Origin: Bacteroidales bacterium
GTDB taxonomy: Bacteria; Bacteroidota; Bacteroidia; Bacteroidales; UBA932
NCBI GenBank assembly: GCA_017453565.1
Contig: JAFTEQ010000017.1
Coordinates: 1-44,712, forward strand
Direction: 5' to 3'
DNA length: 44,712 nt
A program made the translations under genes and the position numbers. Below are positions 41,546 to 44,712 of this stretch, piece after piece. Numbering within the stretch: the first letter of the stretch is position 1; the number at the start of each line of letters is the position of its first letter. The notes under the pieces were generated by a model that had not been told where the DNA came from, made no database searches, and saw only the letters and a list, made by a program, of their open reading frames with translations.

Positions 41546-41572
41546 AAGGGCTGCGACAAGGTCGCGGCCCTT
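41546..41572. terminator. Rho-independent terminator between rpmE2 and the DUF1343 gene
   Basis: A 12-bp stem (AAGGGCTGCGAC paired with GTCGCGGCCCTT, one G-U wobble) closes a 3-base AAG loop. It is followed by CTTATTT on the plus strand and preceded by an A-rich run, so it can serve both converging genes. The DUF1343 stop codon begins 2 bases beyond it. Confidence 0.85.
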
Positions 41573-41573
41573 C

Positions 41574-42635
41574 TTATTTGATGCGCACCGGCGCGTCGTC
41601 GTAGAGCAGGAACCTGCGCGCCTTGCGGATCCACTTCTGCTCCTCGCTCTTCACGTGTTCTTCCACGATATCGAAAGTGATGCTTCCCTGCAGATATTCG
41701 CTCATCACCGGGTCAGCCAGGCGTCCGTAGAGGGCTTCGCTGATGTGGAAGGCCGAATAGCGCTCCGAGAAATGCCGCATCAGCCGCACGGTGTGCAGCA
41801 GGGAATGATAGCGTGCTCCGGGCAGGATGATGAACTGGAAGCCCCAGCAGCGCTCGCCGGCATATGGGCCTGCGTCGGGCGTGAAATGGCAGGGCCGTGC
41901 GAGAACACCGTCCGGCAGGGGGAGACCCGCGGCGTCGGGTTTCAGGAAGGGTGCCCCGATGAATTCGTAGGGCCGCGCCGTCCCCAGGCCCGGGGTGATG
42001 TTGGTCTCGGTCCAGAGTCCCGCGCCCGTATAGAAATAGGGGGTGAAGACGCCGGGGAAGTCGCCGGCCGGCGGTATGGTCCAGGGAAGGAGCGTGCGTG
42101 CCGTGGTGGCCGTCTCGGCCGAAATCACGTGCAGGGGATAGCCTGCGCCGATCTCGGCGGCATAGAGGTGGCACAGTTCGCCCAGGGTGAGCCCGTGGCG
42201 GTGCGTTACGGCAGGCACCCATTCATCGGCCGTGCCGGCTGGCAGCGTGCCTTCCACGTCGCGACCGGCAGGATTGGGATGGTCCACGATGTAGAGCGAC
42301 GGGGCGTCCGGGATGCTCTTCAGTGCGGTCATGAGCCGCAGCACGTCTACGGTATAATGGAAGTCGCGCGCGCCCGTGTCCTGAATCTCCACCACCACGG
42401 CGGTGAGCCCGCGGAGTTCTTCCGGGTCGAAATCGATGTGGTCGGTACCGGGCAGGGCTTCCTCGCCCGAAGGCATCCAGATCCTGGCCAGATTACCCCG
42501 CTCACGGAAGAGGTCGTAGAGGTAACGGCCGCTGGCGGCGTCCCAGCAGGCGTCGGTGCAGAATACACCCACGCGACCCTCGGTGATGGCCTTGTCCAGT
42601 TGGTCTGCGATAGGGGTGGTGCGGAACGAGAACAT
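41574..42635 (-). CDS. Divergent DUF1343 (NamZ-like) protein without signal peptide
   Basis: A 353-residue member of DUF1343, the family of the exo-beta-N-acetylmuramidase NamZ (GH171). Conserved parts are VVVEIQDTGARDFHYTVDVLRLM (near residue 80), IVDHPNPAGRDVEG (near 116), HGLTLGELCHLYAAEIG (near 147) and NITPGLGTARPYEFIGAPF (near 211). No export signal is present. The stretch where most members have a PEHG motif is shortened to MPSGEEALPGTDHIDF. It starts 2 bases after the glmM-type gene, so an amino-sugar or wall-recycling context is plausible. Activity on muropeptide sugars is inference. Confidence 0.85.
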   Translation of the reverse strand: MFSFRTTPIADQLDKAITEGRVGVFCTDACWDAASGRYLYDLFRERGNLARIWMPSGEEALPGTDHIDFDPEELRGLTAVVVEIQDTGARDFHYTVDVLRLMTALKSIPDAPSLYIVDHPNPAGRDVEGTLPAGTADEWVPAVTHRHGLTLGELCHLYAAEIGAGYPLHVISAETATTARTLLPWTIPPAGDFPGVFTPYFYTGAGLWTETNITPGLGTARPYEFIGAPFLKPDAAGLPLPDGVLARPCHFTPDAGPYAGERCWGFQFIILPGARYHSLLHTVRLMRHFSERYSAFHISEALYGRLADPVMSEYLQGSITFDIVEEHVKSEEQKWIRKARRFLLYDDAPVRIK

Positions 42636-42637
42636 GT

Positions 42638-44056
42638 CTACTTCGTTTCAATGATCTTCTTTGCCAGGGCGATCACCTCGTCGGCAAGCCGCTGCGCCGC
42701 TTCCTCGGTAGGCGCCTCGGAGTAGATGCGGATGATGGGCTCGGTGTTGGAACGGCGCAGGTGCACCCATTCGCGCCGGGCCTCGAAGTCGATCTTCACG
42801 CCGTCTACGGTGTTGATGCGTTCCGAAGCGTAATGGCGCTTCATCTCATCGAGGATGCGGTCGATGAGTGCCGTGTCGGACAGGTCTATGCGGTTCTTGG
42901 CAATGAAATAGGCAGGCAGGGTCTTCTTGAAAGAGCTCACGCTCATCCCTTTATGGGCAAGGTGGCTGAGGAAGAGGGCAACGCCGACCATGGCATCGCG
43001 TCCGTAATGGCTCTCGGGATAGATGACACCGCCGTTGCCTTCGCCTCCGATTAGGGCACCTTTCTCATGCATGAGCGTCGTCACGTTCACTTCGCCTACC
43101 GCGGCAGCATACCAGGTTCCGCCATGTTTTTCGGTGACGTCGCGCAAGGCACGGCTGGAAGAAAGGTTGGAAACCGTAACCAAAGGCTTTATTCCTTCTT
43201 TTTCAGCACGTTCCAGCAGATAATCGGCCACCGACACCAAGGTGTACTCCTCCACGAAGGCCTCTCCGTCTTCACAGATGAAAGCCAGACGGTCCACATC
43301 CGGGTCGACGCTGATACCCAGGTCGGCCTTTTCGCGGACAACTGTCTCGCATAGCTGGGTCAGGTTCTGGGGGATGGGTTCCGGATTGTGGGCAAAGTCA
43401 CCTGTGGGATAACAGTTGATACCGATGCACTGCACGCCCAGGCGCTCCAGAAGACGGGGCATGATGATGCCGCCCACGGAATTCACCGCATCCACGACCA
43501 CTTTGAATCCGGCCTTGCGGATGGCTTCGGCATCAACGGCAGGAAGGGCGAGGACAGCAGCAATATGTTCGTCGGTAAAGTCGTGACATTCAATGTGTCC
43601 AAGCTCGTCAACCGGAGCAAAGGCGAAGTCACCCTTCTCCGCGCAGTCCAGGATTTCCTGTCCCTGGGCGGCCGTGAGGAACTCTCCGAGCTCGTTGAGC
43701 AACTTGAGCGCGTTCCATTGACGCGGATTGTGTGAAGCAGTGAGGATGATGCCGCCGTCGGCACCGGCCATGGTGACCGCCAGCTCGGTCGTGGGCGTGG
43801 AAGCGAAACCGGCTTTCACGACGTCGACACCGCAAGCGATGAGCGTACCGCAGACCAGCTGCTCCACCATCTCGCCGCTCAGGCGCGCGTCACGTCCGAC
43901 AACAATCTTGTATTTCTTCCCGAACGGAGCTTTGCGTGCGCGCAGGCAGTGACAATATGCATAGGTAAACTTGACGATATCGACCGGGGTGAGGCCTTCA
44001 CCCTCCGGGCCGCCGATGGTTCCGCGGATTCCGGAAATGGATTTGATGAGACTCAT
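42638..44056 (-). CDS. glmM: Phosphoglucosamine mutase-type phosphohexomutase
   Basis: A 472-residue alpha-D-phosphohexomutase. The phosphoserine site is TASHNPRQWNALK (Ser about 108), the Mg2+ loop DPDVDRLA (about 252), the sugar loop GEGNGGVIYP (about 326) and the phosphate loop RRSNTEPIIRIYSEA near the end. The start MSLIKSISGIRGTIGG is typical of the Bacteroidota enzyme annotated as GlmM, which converts glucosamine-6-phosphate to glucosamine-1-phosphate for wall precursors. A phosphomannomutase role cannot be excluded. The extended start at 44089 lies at the promoter box and is rejected. Confidence 0.9.
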   Translation of the reverse strand: MSLIKSISGIRGTIGGPEGEGLTPVDIVKFTYAYCHCLRARKAPFGKKYKIVVGRDARLSGEMVEQLVCGTLIACGVDVVKAGFASTPTTELAVTMAGADGGIILTASHNPRQWNALKLLNELGEFLTAAQGQEILDCAEKGDFAFAPVDELGHIECHDFTDEHIAAVLALPAVDAEAIRKAGFKVVVDAVNSVGGIIMPRLLERLGVQCIGINCYPTGDFAHNPEPIPQNLTQLCETVVREKADLGISVDPDVDRLAFICEDGEAFVEEYTLVSVADYLLERAEKEGIKPLVTVSNLSSSRALRDVTEKHGGTWYAAAVGEVNVTTLMHEKGALIGGEGNGGVIYPESHYGRDAMVGVALFLSHLAHKGMSVSSFKKTLPAYFIAKNRIDLSDTALIDRILDEMKRHYASERINTVDGVKIDFEARREWVHLRRSNTEPIIRIYSEAPTEEAAQRLADEVIALAKKIIETK

Positions 44057-44086
44057 ATTAACTTCCTTATCCTTTAGATGGATGTA

Positions 44087-44094
44087 CAAAAATA
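44087..44094 (-). promoter_or_regulatory. -7 promoter box of the glmM-DUF1343 operon
   Basis: TATTTTTG on the minus strand, 30 bases before the ATG at 44056. Confidence 0.55.
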
Positions 44095-44106
44095 GTGATT
44101 TTATAC

Positions 44107-44114
44107 TAATTTTG
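44107..44114 (+). promoter_or_regulatory. -7 promoter box of the DUF486 gene
   Basis: TAATTTTG on the plus strand, 22 bases before the ATG at 44137 and 12 bases from the opposing box. Confidence 0.55.
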
Positions 44115-44136
44115 CCGCGTTTTTAGCGCAAAGAAC

Positions 44137-44505
44137 ATGCAAGCACTCTGGACAGTCCTTCTTCTGGTCGTCTCCAACATCATGATGACCTTCGCCTGGT
44201 ACGGACATCTCAAATTACAGCAGATGAAAATCTCCGACTCATGGCCCCTGATCCTTGTAATCCTTTTTTCCTGGGGCGTCGCCTTTTTCGAGTACTGCGC
44301 CCAGGTTCCGGCCAACCGGATCGGCTTCCGGGGTAACGGGGGACCGTTCACGCTGGTGCAGCTCAAGGTCATCCAGGAAGTGATCTCCCTCACGGTTTTT
44401 ACCGTCATTGTGACGGTGATGTTCCGGGGAGAGACACTGCATTGGAACCATTATGCGGCATTTTTCTGCCTGATAGCGGCCGTCTTTTTCGTGTTTGCGC
44501 GGTGA
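44137..44505 (+). CDS. DUF486 (DMT superfamily) membrane protein
   Basis: A 122-residue protein with four membrane helices, of the DUF486 family related to small drug/metabolite transporters. MMTFAWYGHLK near residue 16, SWGVAFFEYCAQVPANRIGF (about 45-64) and FTLVQLKVIQEVISL near 71 are family hallmarks. Substrate is unknown. It is a single gene with its own promoter, followed by the tRNA unit. Confidence 0.9.
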   Translation: MQALWTVLLLVVSNIMMTFAWYGHLKLQQMKISDSWPLILVILFSWGVAFFEYCAQVPANRIGFRGNGGPFTLVQLKVIQEVISLTVFTVIVTVMFRGETLHWNHYAAFFCLIAAVFFVFAR

Positions 44506-44530
44506 ATAGGGGACGGATCCTGTTAAAAAA

Positions 44531-44561
44531 TTTGGACTTCGAAGATTTTTCTCTATCTTTG
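44531..44561 (+). promoter_or_regulatory. Promoter of tRNA-Glu
   Basis: TTTG at 44531-44534, a 19-base spacer and TATCTTTG at 44554-44561 form a complete -33/-7 promoter, with transcription expected about 5 bases before the tRNA. Confidence 0.75.
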
Positions 44562-44572
44562 CACTCCCAACC

Positions 44573-44644
44573 GGTGGGTTCGTATAACGGTTAGTACTCG
44601 AGATTCTCAATCTCGCAATAGGAGTTCGATTCTCCTACCCACTA
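44573..44644 (+). tRNA. tRNA-Glu, anticodon CTC
   Basis: A 72-base cloverleaf without encoded CCA. The acceptor GGTGGGT (44573-44579) pairs with ACCCACT (44637-44643) through one G-U, with discriminator A at 44644. The anticodon stem CGAGA/TCTCG (44599-44603, 44611-44615) holds loop TTCTCAA with anticodon CTC at 44606-44608, which reads GAG. The T arm AGGAG/CTCCT (44620-44636) has the TTCGATT loop. Its architecture, including the terminal G-U pair, follows Bacteroidota tRNA-Glu. Confidence 0.93.
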
Positions 44645-44645
44645 C

Positions 44646-44673
44646 AAAAGCTCGCTATTCAGCGGGCTTTTTT
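44646..44673 (+). terminator. Rho-independent terminator after tRNA-Glu
   Basis: AAAAGCTCGCT (44646-44656) pairs with AGCGGGCTTTT (44661-44671) through one G-U wobble around loop ATTC, and the T-run extends to 44673. It starts 1 base after the tRNA 3' end. Confidence 0.85.
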
Positions 44674-44685
44674 GTAGTATTTTCG

Positions 44686-44693
44686 TATATTTG
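44686..44693 (+). promoter_or_regulatory. -7 promoter box for a gene beyond the window
   Basis: TATATTTG just downstream of the terminator. An ATG lies at 44695, but only six codons are visible, so the gene start cannot be judged. Confidence 0.4.
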
Positions 44694-44712
44694 GATGAAC
44701 CAATTTAACCAT

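Noticed and set aside
1-44712. Mobile elements, prophage, CRISPR, toxin-antitoxin or defence genes
   Set aside because: I found no transposase, integrase, phage structural gene, spaced direct repeats or small toxin pair. The HerA-like gene at the left edge is of the DUF853 type and has no nuclease or SIR2 partner inside the window.

Overview
The window is a high-GC chromosomal segment from a member of the Bacteroidota, most likely order Bacteroidales. The evidence is the recurring -7 promoter box TAnnTTTG (often TATATTTG) in short AT-rich gaps, the scarcity of Shine-Dalgarno sequences, a succinylornithine-type transcarbamylase (argF'), a TonB-dependent receptor, a TGS-domain nucleoside kinase, type B ribosomal protein L31 and menaquinone genes. 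I cannot place it to genus. I see no phage, insertion sequence, CRISPR array or rRNA. Most of it is ordinary, very compact core genome with several small oddities.

Layout, left to right. 1-1565 (-): HerA/DUF853-type ATPase, cut by the window edge. 1636-4310 (+): secreted GH29 alpha-L-fucosidase and CE15-type esterase. 4307-9554 (-): a polyamine transport operon (outer-membrane porin-like protein, potA, potB, potC, potD) in which potB carries an in-frame TAG. 9656-11326 (+): TGS/uridine-kinase-like nucleoside kinase. 11336-16474 (-): polysaccharide export genes wza, wzc, cpsB, followed by the queuosine genes yhhQ and queF. 16563-20548 (+): secreted coiled-coil protein, TonB receptor, periplasmic HMA metal-binding protein, menA. 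20536-21662 (-): GtrA-like protein and menG/ubiE. 21716-23757 (+): Rid-like protein and mutY. 23750-26555 (-): Na/Pi cotransporter and a secreted esterase.

26683-35222 (+) is the centrepiece: a nearly self-sufficient arginine operon, argR, GNAT-argG fusion, argC, argD, argF', argB, argE, argH. Two ArgR-type boxes 21 bp apart lie just before argR. The GNAT half of the fusion is the only candidate in the window for the first (N-acyl-glutamate-forming) step, so one polypeptide may carry the first and the penultimate step.

35219-37450: tdh (-) and kbl (+), a divergent pair that converts threonine to glycine and acetyl-CoA. 37481-41187 (-): a small anchored protein, an S9 peptidase and an M20 dipeptidase. 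41269-41520 (+): rpmE2 with a clear terminator. 41574-44056 (-): a glmM-type phosphohexomutase and a divergent DUF1343/NamZ-like protein. 44137-44505 (+): DUF486 membrane protein. 44573-44644 (+): tRNA-Glu(CTC) with promoter and terminator.

No gene-free stretch exceeds about 130 bases. Many genes overlap by 1 to 19 bases, including four tail-to-tail pairs.
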